Below, in pieces: positions 32,942 to 45,429 of a DNA stretch of 64,000 nt. The position numbers and the translations under genes were made by a program. The first letter of the stretch is position 1, and each line of letters starts with the position of its first letter. The notes beneath the pieces were generated by a model. The model worked only from the letters and a program-made list of their open reading frames with translations, was not told the DNA's origin and made no database searches. The stretch spans positions 65,492,336-65,556,335 of the forward strand of contig OY997592.1 of assembly GCA_963921825.1 (NCBI GenBank). Direction: 5' to 3'. Source of the DNA: Erodium maritimum (taxonomy: Eukaryota; Streptophyta; Magnoliopsida; Geraniales; Geraniaceae).

Positions 32942-33232
32942 CTAGAGGTAATGGAGCCCGATCCTGGCCATAACGTACACCGCTAGTAGCGTCCCGAATA
33001 AACACGCCGCGATCCCGAGTGCATATCCTTTGATATTTCGCGGCGGAGGAGAATGTGCTGACCAGCTCGGAGGGTGATGTGCTCGACCATAAAGAGGATG
33101 TTGAGCTGGGCCGATCGGTGATGAGTCGTCTAGAATGCGTGGGGCGCTAAGCGGGCGGGCGAGAAAGGGTGAGGTAGTGCTCAAGAGCACTACCACTAGC
33201 AGAATCCAGCAGCAGAGGGTGGCGCGTAACAT
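32942..33232 (-). CDS. Array gene copy 1: small two-hydrophobic-segment protein, intact
   Basis: An unbroken 96-residue frame starting MLRATLCCWILLVVVLLSTT. Residues 4-24 are a strongly hydrophobic segment that could be a signal peptide or anchor. Residues 25-66 are a Pro/His/Ser-rich linker (PLSAPRIL, HPLYGRAHHPPSWSAHSPPP). Residues 69-90 are a second hydrophobic segment (YALGIAACLFGTLLAVYVMA) ending ARIGLHYL. No intron is apparent. I do not recognise the family and propose no function. Its reading frame is preserved in four of ten copies and substitutions spare its hydrophobic pattern, which argues for a once-functional gene, but expression is unknown. Confidence 0.6.
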   Translation of the reverse strand: MLRATLCCWILLVVVLLSTTSPFLARPLSAPRILDDSSPIGPAQHPLYGRAHHPPSWSAHSPPPRNIKGYALGIAACLFGTLLAVYVMARIGLHYL

Positions 33233-33780
33233 GACGCTCCGGTGAAGCAATAGAAATGTTGATTCTAGAGCGATGAGCCCGTCTAAAGTGCCCGTCTAGG
33301 GTATGCCATGGCATACCCTTGTCCCAAAGGGGTATATGAAATCGTAGAGCTCTCAGTTACCTTCGATATGATATCTTACAGACCTAAATCGGAGTTCGTA
33401 TGAAAAAGTTATGGTCATTTTAAAATCTGTCATGCATGTAATTTGCACGTAAATTGCATGTAGTCTGCATGTGAGAGTAGTTTTCATTTATTTTTCTATC
33501 ACATTTGGTAATAGTCGATGGCATACCCTAAGTTATATTCTTAGATTCGCCTATGCCTCAAACCCAATCCCCAATAAGGTTCCATCAACATTTACCCTGT
33601 TTTGATTAGAATTCTATAGATTAGTAAATTGAATACAAAACACAATCTTCACTAGTCAGCAATTTTTAATATGATCAAACAAACGAGATCACAAACACGA
33701 TCTTCATAAGTCTAAGAGTTTTTTTTTAATATGATTAGTAAGTTGAACAACATCAAACAAACGAGATTAATTTGAAATAA

Positions 33781-34071
33781 CTAGAGGTAATGGAGCCCGA
33801 TCCTGGCCATAACGTACACCGGCAGTAGCGTCCAGAAGAAACCCGTCGCGATCCCGAGTGCATATCCTTCGATATTTCGCGGCGGAGGAGAATGTGCTGA
33901 CCAGCTCGGAGGGGGATGTGCTCGACCATAAAGAAGTTGTTGAGCTGGGTCGATCGGTGATGAGCCATCTAGAATGCGTGTGGCGCTAAGCGGCCGGGCG
34001 AGAAAAGGTGAGGTAGTGCTCAAGAGCACTACCACTAGCAGAAGCCAGCATCAGAGGGCGGCGCGTAACAT
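33781..34071 (-). pseudogene. Array gene copy 2, broken by an early stop
   Basis: Same length (291 bp) as the intact copies. Codon 7 is TGA instead of TGC, within the first hydrophobic segment; the rest of the frame is open and keeps both the linker and the second hydrophobic segment. Confidence 0.7.
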
Positions 34072-34605
34072 GACGCTCCGGTGATGCAATAGAAATGTTG
34101 ATTCTAGAGCGATGAGCCCGTCTAGAGTGTCCGTCTAGGGCATACAATGGCATACCCTTGTCCCATAAGGGTATATGAAATCGTAGAGCTCTTAGTTACC
34201 TTCGATTTGATATGTTACGGACCTAAATCGGAGTTCGTATGAAAAAGTTATACTCATTTTAAGATCTGTCATGCATGTAAATTGCATGTAGTCTGCATGT
34301 GAGAGTAGTTTGCATATATTTTTCTATCACATTTGGTAATAGCCGATGGCATACCCTAAGTTATATTTTTAGATTCGCATATGCCTCCAACCCGATCCCA
34401 ATAAGGTTCCATCAACATATACCCTGTTTTGATTAGAATTCTATAGATAAGTAAATTGAATACAAAACAGGATCTTCACAAGTCAGGAGTTTTTAATATG
34501 ATCAAACAAACGAGATTACAAACACAATCTTCACAAGTCTAAGAGTTTTTTTAATATGATTAGTAAGTTAAACAACATCAAACAAACGAGATTAATTTGA
34601 AATAA

Positions 34606-34896
34606 CTAGAGGTAATGGAGCCCGATCCTGGCCATAACGTACACCGCCAGTAGCGTCCCGAAGAAACCCGTCGCGATCCCGAGTGCATATCCTTTGATAT
34701 TTCGCAGCGGAGGAGAATGTGCTGACCAGATCGGAGGGTGATGTGCTCGACCATAAAGAGGAGGTTGAGCTTGGCCAATCGGTGATGAGCCGTCTACAAT
34801 GTGTGGGGCTCTAAGCGTCCGGGCGAGAAAGGGTCAGGTAGAGCTCAAGAGCACTACCACTAGCAGAAGCCAGCAGCAGAGGGCGGCGCGTAACAT
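34606..34896 (-). pseudogene. Array gene copy 3, broken
   Basis: Length preserved at 291 bp; a TGA replaces the Ser codon just after the first hydrophobic segment (about codon 21). The rest aligns with the intact copies. Confidence 0.7.
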
Positions 34897-35441
34897 GACG
34901 CTCCGGTGAAGCAATAGAAATGTTGATTCTAGAGCGATGAGTCTGTGTAGAGTGTCCGTCTACGGTATGTCATGGCATACCCTTGTCCTAAAATGGTATA
35001 TGAAATCGTAGAGCTCTCAGTTACCTTCAATTTGATATGTTACGGACCTAAATCAGAGTTCGTATGAAAAAGTTATGGTCATTTTAAGATCTGTCATGCA
35101 TGTAATTTGCACGTAAATTGCATGTAGTCTGCATGTGAGAGTAGTTTGCATTTATTTTTCGATCATATTTGGTAATAGTCGATGGCATACCCTAAGTTAT
35201 ATTCTTAGATTCGCCTATGCCTCCAACTTGATCCCCAATAAGGTTTCATCAACATTTACCCTGTTTTGATTAGAATTCTATAAATACGTAAATTGAATAC
35301 AAAACACGATCTTCACAAGTCAGGAGTTTGTAATATGATCAAACGAACGAGATTACAAACACGATCTTCACAAGTCTAAGAGTTTTTTAATATGATTAGT
35401 AAGTTGAACAACATCAAACAAACGAGATTAATTTGAAATAA

Positions 35442-35732
35442 CTAGAGGTAATGGAACCAAATCATGGCCATAACGTACACCGCCAGTAGCGTCCCGAAGA
35501 AACCTGCCGCGATCCCGAGTGCATATCCTTTAATATTTCGCGGCGGAGGAGAATGTGCTGACCAGCTCGGAGGGTGATGTGCTCGACCATAAAGAGGATG
35601 TTGAGCTGGGTCGATCGGTGATTAGCCGTCTAGAATGCGTGGGGCGCTAAGCGGCCGGGCGAGAAAGGGTGAGGTAGTGCTCAAGAGCACTACCACTAGC
35701 AGAAGGCAGCAGCAGAGGGCGGCGCATAACAT
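35442..35732 (-). pseudogene. Array gene copy 4, broken
   Basis: Length preserved; a TAA replaces the first Ser codon of the GSSPI stretch in the linker (about codon 37). The stop region is also changed from GCCCGATCC to ACCAAATCA relative to other copies. Confidence 0.7.
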
Positions 35733-36287
35733 GACGCTCCGGTGAAGCAATAGAAATGTTGATTATTGAGCGATGAGCCCGTCTAGAGTGCCCGTCTAGG
35801 GTATGCCATGGCATACGATGGCATACCATTGTCCCAAAATGGTATATGAAGTCGTAGAGCTCTCAGTTACCTTCTATTTGATATCTTACGGACGTAAATC
35901 GAATTTCGTATGAAAAAGTTATGGTCATTTTAAGATCTGTCATGCATTTAATTTGCACGTAAATTGCATGTAGTCTGCATGTGAGAGTAGTTTGCATTTA
36001 TTTTTCTATCACATTTGGTAATAGTCGATGGCATACCCTAAGTTGTATTCTTAGATTCGCCTATACCTCCAACCTGATCCCCAATAAGGTTCCATCAACA
36101 TTTACCCTGTTTTGATTAGATTCTATATATAAGTAAATTGAATACAAAACAGGATCTTCACAAGTCAGGAGTTTTTAATATGATCAAACAAACGAGATTA
36201 CAAACACAATCTTCACAAGTCTAAGAGTTTTTTTAATATGATTAGTAAGTTAAACAACATCAAACAAACGAGATTAATTTGAAATAA

Positions 36288-36578
36288 CTAGAGGTAATGG
36301 AGCCCGATCCTGGCCATAACGTACACCGCCAGTAGCGTCCCGAAGAAACCCGTCGCGATCCCGAGTGCATATCCTTTGATATTTCGCAGCGGAGGAGAAT
36401 GTGCTGACCAGATCGGAGGGTGATGTGCTCGACCATAAAGAGGATGTTGAGCTGGGCCGATCGGTGATGATCCGTCTAGAATGCGTGGGGCGCTAAGCGG
36501 CCGGGCGAGAAAGGGTGAGGTAGTGCTCAAGAGCACTACCACTAGTAGAAGCCAGCAGCAGAGGGCGGCGCGTAACAT
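36288..36578 (-). CDS. Array gene copy 5, intact
   Basis: An unbroken 96-residue frame, close to copy 1: first hydrophobic segment MLRAALCCWLLLVVVLLSTT, Pro/His-rich linker (HHPPIWSAHSPPLRN) and second hydrophobic segment (GYALGIATGFFGTLLAVYVM). Function unknown; see copy 1. Confidence 0.6.
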   Translation of the reverse strand: MLRAALCCWLLLVVVLLSTTSPFLARPLSAPRILDGSSPIGPAQHPLYGRAHHPPIWSAHSPPLRNIKGYALGIATGFFGTLLAVYVMARIGLHYL

Positions 36579-37078
36579 GACGCTCTGGTGAAGCAATAGA
36601 AATGTTGATTATTGAGCGATGAGCCCGTCTAGAGTGCCCGTCTAGGGTATGCCATGGCATACGATGCCATACCCTTGTCCCAAAAGGGTATATGAAGTCG
36701 TAGAGCTCTCAGTTACCTTCGATATGATATCTTACGGACGTAAATCGCAGTTCGTATGAAAAAGTTATGGTCATTTTAAGATCTGTCATGCATGTAATTT
36801 GCCCGTAAATTGCATGTAGTCTGCATGTGAGAGTAGTTTGCATTTATTTTTCTATCACATTTGGTAATAGCCGATGGTATACCCTAAGTTATATTCTTAG
36901 ATTCGCCTATGCCTCCAACCCGATCCCAATAAGGTTCCATCAACATTTACCCTGTTTTGATTAGAATTCTATAGATAAGTAAATTGAATACAAAACACGA
37001 TCTTCACAAGTCTAAGAGTTTTTTTAATATGATTAGTAAGTTGAACAACATCAAACAAACAAGATTAATTTGAAATAA

Positions 37079-37359
37079 CTAGAGGTAATGGAGCCCGATC
37101 CTGGCCATAACGTACACCGCCAATAGCGCCCCGAGGAAACCCGCCGCGATCCCGAGTGCATATCCTTTGATATTTCGCGGCGGAGGAGAATGTGCTTACC
37201 AGCTCGGAGGGTGATGTGCTCGACCATAAATAGGAGGTTGAGCTTGGCCGATCGGTGATGAGCCTTCTAGAATGCGTGAGCGCTAAGTGGCCGGGCTAAA
37301 AAGGGTGAGGTAGTGCTTACCACTAGCAGAAGCCAGCAACAGAGGGTGGCGCGTAACAT
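37079..37359 (-). pseudogene. Array gene copy 6, broken by deletions
   Basis: Only 281 bp long against 291, so the frame is shifted; short deletions fall just after the first hydrophobic segment. The unit is also shorter than its neighbours (its MITE segment to the right is truncated). Confidence 0.7.
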
Positions 37360-37885
37360 GACGCTCCGGTGAAGCAATAGAAATGTTGATTCTAGAGCGA
37401 TGAGCCCATCTAGAGTGCATACCCTTGTCCCAAAATGGTATATGAAATCGTAGAGCTCTCAGTTACCTTCAATTTGATATCTTACGGACCTAAACCGGAG
37501 TTCGTATGAAAAAGTTATGGTCATTTTAAGATCTGTCATGCATGTAATTTGCACGTAAATTGCATGTAGTATGCATGTGAGAGTAGTTTGCATTTATTTT
37601 TCTTTAACATTTGGTAATAGTCGATGGCATACCCTAAGTTATATTCTTAGATTCGCCTATGCCTCCAACCCGATCCCCAATAAGGTTCCATCAACATTTA
37701 CCCTGTTTTGATTAGAATTCTATAGATAAGTAAATTGAATACAAAACACGATCTTCACAAGTCATGAGTTTTTAATAATGATCAAACAAACGAGATTACA
37801 AACACGATCTTTACAAGTCTAAGAGTTTTTTCAATATGATTAGTAAGTTGAACAACATCAAGCAAACGAGATTAATTTGAAATAA

Positions 37886-38173
37886 CTAGAGGTAATGGAG
37901 CCCGATCCTGGCCATAACGTACACTGCCAATAGCGTCCCGAAGAAACCCACCGTGATCCCGAGTGCATATCCTTTGATATTTCGCGGCGGAGGAGAATGT
38001 GTTGACCAGCTCGGAGGGTGATGTGCTCGACCATAAAGAGGAGGTTGAGCTGGGCTGATCGGTGATGAGCCGTCTAGAATGCGTGGGGCGCTAAGCGGCC
38101 GGGCGAGAAAGTGTGAGGTAGAGCTCAAGAGCACTACCACTAGCAGAAGCCAGCAGCAGAGGGCGGCGCGTAA
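37886..38173 (-). pseudogene. Array gene copy 7, split at its start codon by an LTR element
   Basis: Codons 2-96 are open on the left of the insertion; the original ATG now lies at about 49451-49453, beyond the 11.3-kb element. As the sequence stands, an open frame of 126 codons (37886-38266) begins inside the LTR and runs into this copy in frame. Whether it is translated is unknown. Confidence 0.75.
38169..38173 (+). repeat. Left target-site duplication of the LTR element
   Basis: CGTAA here against TGTAA at 49446-49450; the difference is one C to T at a CpG. The uninterrupted array copies read GCGTAACATGACG, which shows the original site. Confidence 0.85.
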
Positions 38174-41089
38174 TGCACGCCCCAAATCCGGTTTGACTTG
38201 ACTCGAGACGTGACTTAAGGATGAAGCAATTGTAATACTAAAAGGGCATAAAACCAATAAAATCATCTAACCGTAATTCAACCAAATATTTCAAATAACA
38301 ACTTATAATAAAATCTCTATAAAGGTTCATAAAAATTAATAATAATCATTTAACAAAGTTCATGACCACAAAATACGACCAACACCTCTAAGCACCCGGA
38401 CCCTAGAAGCTCCTGAGCCTCGAGTCCACTAATCATCACGCAATCCTGTAAAACAGTCATGAACAAATAAGGGTGAGCTTACGCTCAGTAGGAAAAATGC
38501 ATAACTAGGCATGCTTTTAGTTTAACAATTAGGGTTTCTCCATTTTAGTTCAAATCTCAAATACTAAGAAATGTGAATACATTGAAATGTGGGAGTAAAC
38601 CAAGTGTTCAACGATTTCAAGGAGTCAACAACAATCATAGGGAAATAAAGGAATCAATGCATTTCTTAAATAATCAAAGAGGGATAAAGCGTTCGATAAA
38701 TAACGTGGGACATGAGGTCGCCACCCTCCGATCCACAATACTCGTTGTGTCATGTCGGATTTTCCCTCGGTCCAGAGGTGACGCATAACGTCGGGCTACT
38801 TGTAACAACCCCTGAGGGCGCTTATCGTTGGGATTCTCTGAAATGTCTCCAAAGGACCATATGTCATAGGGCACCAAGGTAATGCTCCCGTAGGACGCAT
38901 ACACTTGGGTGAAATTACAAGTAATCAATCCCTGCAGGGTAAACCGTCCAATTGCCCCGCAGAGTCCAATATCCAATGCTCCGCAGGGTCCAATAATCAA
39001 TGCCCCGCAGGGTCCGTAACCATTGCACGCAGGCTCAATAACCAATGCCCCGCAGGGTCCATAACCGTTGCCCGCAGGCTCAATAACTGATGCCCCGTAG
39101 GGTCCATAACCGTTATCCCGCATGATCTGCCAAACAATGCCCCGCAGGGTCTACCAATCAATATCCCGCAGGATCTGCGAAACAATCCCCCACAGGGTCT
39201 ACCAATCAATATCCCGCAGGATCTACCAAACAATGCCCCGCAGGGTCTACCAATCAATATCCCGCAGGACCTACCAAACAATGCCCCGCAGGGTCTACTA
39301 ATCAAACTCAGAAAGTCACAGATTCATCAATGCATGCCACACAGGATTCTTACCCACAATCACACTTACCATCATACTTACCGATCACGATCCATCAGCC
39401 CATCGATCACCTGATTGTACCATTTGGCACAATCAGTCATACTCGATCATCCATCCAACCATTCAATCATCCAAGCATGCATTCGATCATTCAAGCATGT
39501 ATTCAATCTAGTTTCATTAGACTCTTGATTTTCCTAATGACTAGCAAACAAGCATGTGAAGCTAACACAACTAATCCGAGAGCTTATCACGGCCTCTCTG
39601 CCAGTAAATCAATTCCCAAGTATTGAAAGCGAGCTATACTAGTGATTCGCATCCTAAGCATGCTTACTAGACACATCTGGTTATTAGTAATTGAAAAACA
39701 TTTATTTTAGTTATACGCATCCTATATGCTATTCTAGGACCTTTCCATTTTTATTAACCTAATAGGCATACTAAGCGTTATTTAAACGAGAAGTTAAGAC
39801 TTTCCCTACCTTGTGGTCTTCCTCTAAATACTCTGCTGAAAGTTGATCAGTCTCTCCTCCGTTCTTCACACGGGTTCCGGAGTGGTCTTCGTCTTCTTGG
39901 GTGAAGTCCAGGCTCTCGGGTGAAGTCTAGCTCCGAGTATGGGTTTATCAGATAAAAGGTCCAATCAGATCCGAAAGGGTCCAAAGTTCCTCAGAATTGT
40001 CCAAAAGTCGTTAATTATCCATTTTAAGCCAAATCATTAAAATAATTAAATCTGATTTTTTTAAAATAGATATTCTTTTAGAGCCGGGTTGACCCGCATC
40101 CGAGCCCAAACCCGAGTCCAGACCCGAACCCGAGTCCAGAACCCAAACCCGGCTCCAGACCCGGTTCGAACCCGGATTCAACTCTCGGCCTGGCCCGAAG
40201 CTCGGTCCGGCCCAAGCACATCCCAGGCCCGTGTCTGATGTCCAAGCCCAACAACCCAGGCCCAACTACCAGTCTCGAGCTCGTCAACGGTCTGCAAACC
40301 TCTCCGGCGAGATTCGTGTGCTCTGGCCACCGTCTCCGGTGGAAACGAAGTCCAGAACCCATCGAAGAGCGTTGACAAGGCTCGAGAAGGGCGGTGGGGT
40401 TCAAGCCGGGGCTGGACGAGAACTAAGGCGTCGGGGACGGCGTCAGGGACCGTGTTTTGCTCAGATCTAGGGTTCGAGGCATCGCCGGCGGTGGTTCCAT
40501 CAGAAACTGCTCGTATCGAGCTCGGAGAGGTGTGGATTTGGTCGATAAGAGGTCGGGGAAGAAGAAATCAGGCGAGAGAAGGTTCGATTCAAACCCAAAG
40601 AGGACCAACCTGAGGGATTTGGTTTCCGGCGCCGGTTCGACGTCGTGCGAGCTCGGCTTGAGAACGGTGAAGAAAGGGAAGGTGAGGGTGAGGGTTTCTG
40701 GTACAGGTCTGGAGGTGGAGGAAGGTTGTGGAGGAGGGAGGTCGCAGAACTCAGCGGCGTGGGTCGGCCTGGTTCACGAGGGCACGAGAACACGAGAGAG
40801 AGGAACTGTCTCGAGGAAGACGACGTCTCGAAACTCATGCGCGTGTGTGGGAGCTGAAGGGTCATCGCTAGGGTTTTGTGGGAAGGTCTGGGCCGCGCGC
40901 TTCTTGGGCTTGGCTTGCGTCAGGTGCGGGCTGGCTTCAGAAATGGCCCAGCCTGGCCCTAAACCCATCTTACCTTAATTTATCATCTTTTTTTTTGATT
41001 TCTTCTTTTCAAAATACCCATTTGCAATTTCCTACTCCAACGTTTTTATTTTCAAAATATTACCCTTAAGTAATAAGTGGGGTTTTACA
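38174..41089 (-). repeat. 3' LTR (2.9 kb)
   Basis: Plus-strand ends TG..CA, with GGGGTTTTACA at the right. It matches 46425-49445 throughout apart from small differences, including minisatellite length. It contains a GCAGGGTC-type minisatellite (about 38940-39300), a GAGTCCAGACCCGAACCC repeat (about 40090-40160) and a GC-rich part (40080-40970). Confidence 0.92.
38940..39300 (+). repeat. Minisatellite in the 3' LTR
   Basis: About fifteen degenerate units of 22-27 bp built on CAATGCCCCGCAGGGTC and TATCCCGCAGGATC. The counterpart in the other LTR (about 47190-47650) has more units, so it has changed length since insertion. Confidence 0.85.
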
Positions 41090-41107
41090 GTCTACCCCCC
41101 TTAAAAG
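41090..41107 (-). other. Polypurine tract of the LTR element
   Basis: On the minus strand it reads CTTTTAAGGGGGGTAGAC, ending directly at the 3' LTR, as expected for the plus-strand primer of reverse transcription. Confidence 0.85.
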
Positions 41108-43270
41108 AATTTCGTCCCCGAATTTTAAAATGAACGTTCTCCTCTTGTCATCTCAGGGAACGTTCGTTTAAGACTCTCAAGCGAGGGACCCACGGTGTAC
41201 GTCCGTAGTTTGGGAACATGTGGAAGTCGCTAGGCAACGGCTCTGGTTCTGCCTGAAGACCTCAAAATGTACGATAATCTGCGGGGCCAACTTGCCTCCG
41301 CCGTAGTCGAGCCGCTAAGGCCCCTCTTATGCTCACTCTCATAAATATCTTATCACTAATTGAAACTCAAACACTATCGGGTCAAGACCAACCACAACAA
41401 TTCTGCAAGGGTAATACCCTAAATCAAACTCGACGTTGACAAACGGTATTACTCAACAGTTCGCCATTTCACGTGAAACAAATTAGATCAGCCCAAAGAA
41501 TCATTGGGTACACACCACAAGTCGATTGTGCCTCAGACACTGAGGAATAACAGATAACAATCTTGGCAACCTATAACGAACTCCAACGTTAGTGTAGACA
41601 GCGGACCGTCACAAACAACCTCTATGTAGACACCTCTCATCAGAATCCTCAACGGTAACGGTATCACACCGGATAGAACGACCTCGGTTCACACATGCCG
41701 CACCGGAACTTTCCGTCGGTATGAGGGTCTTACCGAAATACCCCGAAAGTCGGGCAAGGACGGAGCCATCTGCAGATGTACTTCTCGGTCTCTCTGTAGT
41801 AATCATTACAGGAATAGTTCGCATTGTAACGCCAATAAGGTCATGTCTCGACCAATCACACACACAGCAAGAAAGTAACACACAGATGCTACCATCAACA
41901 AAAGTTCTCATCACTACTGTAGGGTTTGGAACAACCTCTCGTTTTTTCATAACTCGTGGAAAGGTAGACGTATCTTAATCAAGTAAATGGTACAATGTGC
42001 CGACATCTAGTCGAAAGGCGTCATGCCTCAAACATAACTTAATCGAAAGCTCTTGTCATGCCAATCATGACACACTTGTCCAAACGTAGCAGCATGTCAC
42101 ATTGGGTAAACCTTAACAAGGTTCGCAACCTAACACGGGTTAGTCACAAATCAAGCCTCACAAACGTAACTCACGGTAACCCATCAACACCTAACTGAGA
42201 TCTCGATAAATTGAACAGTTCAGAAATTAGCGTGGTTCCTTCAATCGTTTCACGAACAACTCAAAACCAACAACGGTTAACTCTTATCCTTCCCTGTGCC
42301 CATGCATGGCACAAAACCCGACCTACCACACAACGCTTCGTTCGGTGCCATCTTGTTACTGGCCTGGAAGCTTGTGGTAGTCACCCTCGGCTATCTCTTG
42401 CCGGATTTCATCGTGAGGTGCTCTCACTTCTATGGCATAACCTTATGGTTATGCTTAGTCCTCGCGGGACGTTTGACGTTCGTTCTTCTCCTGCTGACAA
42501 AGGTGAACCTTGGTACTCGGTTCTCGTTTTCCGCTACTCCGATGAGAGTGTCGTATGATGTCCTTGTAACTCTCGGTGTTATCTATCTGTTCAGTGTGGC
42601 GCGAAGGATGTGACTCTTGTAATGCGTCTTCTTGCTGTTGCGCGACGACGCGCTCAGACAGGTCCTTCGTCTTTCTGACTCTTCTGACTAACGTTCGGTG
42701 CGATCGCTCTGCTGACGTGAACCTGCATGGTTCCAGGATGTCGGCGTCGTCATTGGTCTTGGGTCAATTCCTATATTGACTTCGTGAATTGGTAGTAATT
42801 TGATCGTCTCTTCTGGAACGACTTAGGGACTACTCTCTACACTATCCTTACACGTGCAACTCACACTCGTCCAACTATTTGTCCATCGACCAGGGTGTTA
42901 AGACACGCATGTCGTTTTCAAAGGTTCGATTCTTAAGATGTCAAACTTTTAGTAGGGTTCGATGCTTGTGGGTTATGGGCCCACTGCGCTTCTGTTGCGC
43001 TACTCTGATCTTATCGTCACTGGGTCATCTCTGGTGACCGGTCGGACCGTTTATTGGTCAAGGCCGTAGCCTTTCTCCGCTCGGGTGTTCGATGCTGATA
43101 GTATTCAATGAACGTTTGATGCTCCCCAACTCGGTTCTTAAAGTTTGGTCAACACGTTCGAAATAGGGAGGGGGACTTTCAGTACGGCGAGTTCTTAGGA
43201 ACGAGAAGGTTTGTTACCATACCTTCGTCTCTTACATGAAGTAACCACAAAACGATACAACCACGTGTAA
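41108..43270. other. Internal region of the LTR element without recognisable genes
   Basis: About 2.2 kb downstream of gag where an autonomous element would carry pol. Frames on both strands are short and none resembles a retroviral enzyme. Confidence 0.6.
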
Positions 43271-43499
43271 TACTAAAGTCTCAGCAGACACAACTCCAAT
43301 GATAAACAGTACATATGTACTTTAAGCGATCCCAAGATCGGTATCAAGTCCCTCAGCTCGGGGCCTGTCAATCGCGTACACTCGACCCCGTCGCATCGGA
43401 GGTCTTCCTCTCGATGGGGGTGGAAGAATTTGTTGTTGTGACAGCACGTTCTCTCATCGGCTCTCGTAGGCCGACCTGCGGAACGGTGTGTAGATCCAT

Positions 43500-44570
43500 C
43501 ACTCAACGGGCAGTCTCGGCCCAGATGTTCCAACTGCTTGCTCGAGGGAAAATTGTGCCACCGGGGCAGGGTCAACAGACGCTACTACTCCAACCCGTCG
43601 TGTCTCACCGGACTGGGTCTGTGGCTGAAACAATCCTGAGGTCTCTCTGCCTCTTAGGATCGCGACTCTCTAACGGCCTCAATAAGCCACTCGGCCTCAG
43701 CCTGGTCTTCCGCGCTCTGGCGGTCTCTCCGAAATGTCTCTCTATAGCTAACGTCTGATCTACCAGTGTAGAGTACATCTCAATCCTTAGGGCAATAACC
43801 CGATCTGCAATTGATGGAATGAGGCCTTTCTCGAATTGCCGGCAACGACTCTCTTTAGTCTGCACCATCTTGGGTGCGAAGCGGGACAAGGATAAGGACC
43901 TCGTTGCATACTCATAGACGGTCATGCCTCTCTGTCGCAGTTCCAGGAACTGCTGGTGCCTATCGTCTCGAACTGATCGAGGAACGTCCTGCGTCAAGAA
44001 TAGTCTACTGAAGAGCTGAAAGTCATCTCTAACCCTGGTCTGCACATGTTGCCACCGGTATCGTTCTTCTCCCTCAGCTGGGAGGTCGTGAAAAATATTC
44101 TCAAGCGACTATCAGAATACTCTAAAAGTATTAAGGTTGAGGGTAATCCTCTCCAACCATACTACAACTGACTTGGGGTCTGAACCTCCGGAAAAGATAG
44201 GTGTACCCAACCTATGAACTGAGTGTCTGGGCCGAGTAACTGTCCATCTGGCCTGCCATCTCGGTAGTGACTGCGTCAGTAGTAGGCACAGACTCTTGTG
44301 CCGGTGTTGCAGTCTCCTGCTGAGCGCTGCTAGGACTGCACGAACCACCTCATCAATAGGGGTTGCCTGAGTCGGCTCTGCGACTGGAGGAGCTCTAGGT
44401 GGTGACCTCACCGGTCTATCCTCGAAACTCTGGTGCTCCGTGGAAGCAGCACCCTGGGCGCTCGCTGCCCCTGCCAGACCATCAGCTGGTGTCTGTCTCT
44501 GCCCCACAGCCGGGCGGCTCCTGGTACCTCTCGGGATATAAACACGTGACATCTCGTGTACTCGATGCAT
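43500..44570 (-). mobile_element. gag region of the LTR element, decayed
   Basis: Minus-strand frames resemble Ty3/gypsy gag: a GGSDPKSVVVWLERI-like start of the capsid domain, then RQRGMTVYEYATRSLSLSRF, and the end of a zinc knuckle (HLGRDCP). The frame is broken, about two to three times. Confidence 0.75.
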
Positions 44571-45429
44571 TTATGACGTATAATTTCATATCTCAGTTGA
44601 ACACAATCGGTTCGATTCATCAAAACATGACGTTCTCATGCGTCTCATATGGATCCCTCTTGGATCGATAGTAAGTAGTATAATCATACGTAGTATAGTC
44701 ATATATAATATTTATATAGACAAAGAATCCTGCATCTTGTGCGTCTCACAACGTCAAGCAGCAATGCACTCAAGCAAGTAGTTCAATCACACAAGTAGTG
44801 CAATCAAGCAAGTAGTGCAATTAAGCAAGTAGTGTAGTCAACTCCCACAGGAGGTATAGCATTTAACAATTGCACACTCAACATACCGGACCGGTGTCTA
44901 CCTCGGTCGGGTATCTTCCCATCACATGGGTTTCAAATCATAACACCTTAGTTCCACAATTCATATCTTTAGTTCCTTTCCCATGAGTCCCAACTCTTTC
45001 CATAATCCCAACCCTGTACTTTTCTCTTGTAACACTCATGTCGATCTCGCGTCGTTACAACCCGATTCAGGCGTCCCCGAATCTCGTTGTAGCCACTTGA
45101 CATCCAACCATCACGTTCGACTACAGTGGCGCCCCTGAGTCAACCCGTGATAGTGCAAACATTTCAGTTCTACAGAAATTTTGGCATGACCTATTCGTAT
45201 TTCCCACTAACCATCCGCTTAAGCGGGACATTTACTAATCAATTTCATATGGCGTTAAGCATATCAGGTTCCCACAACCAGCAAAAATACACTTAACAAT
45301 GAGATGCTGCCAATACCACTCGGGTTTCTACCATTTTCTCAAATAACATCCAAATCATACACACAAGTGAAGCAATAGAGATCACGCAATAATTCATTAG
45401 CAATCCACACCTAACAAGACTCCCTTAAC

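Larger units (their letters stand above)
32438..38173. repeat. Tandem gene/MITE array, left block (units 1-7)
   Basis: Direct repeats of roughly 790-845 bp. Each unit holds about 257-283 bp of a MITE-like segment and about 570 bp carrying one 96-codon gene on the minus strand. The first MITE segment alone has its full left end (GCAGAAGCGGATTTAGAGG at 32438), inverse to the right end (...CTTAGATTCGCCTATGC, about 32720); in later units the segment begins at GGGTATGCCATGGCATAC. Segments start near 32464, 33299, 34137, 34967, 35808, 36645 and 37420 (shortened). The block is cut at 38173 by an LTR element. Confidence 0.92.

Noticed and set aside
40231-41069. Several overlapping frames on both strands of the GC-rich LTR part as host genes
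   Set aside because: GC-rich DNA is open by chance, and the frames lie inside an LTR and match no known protein.
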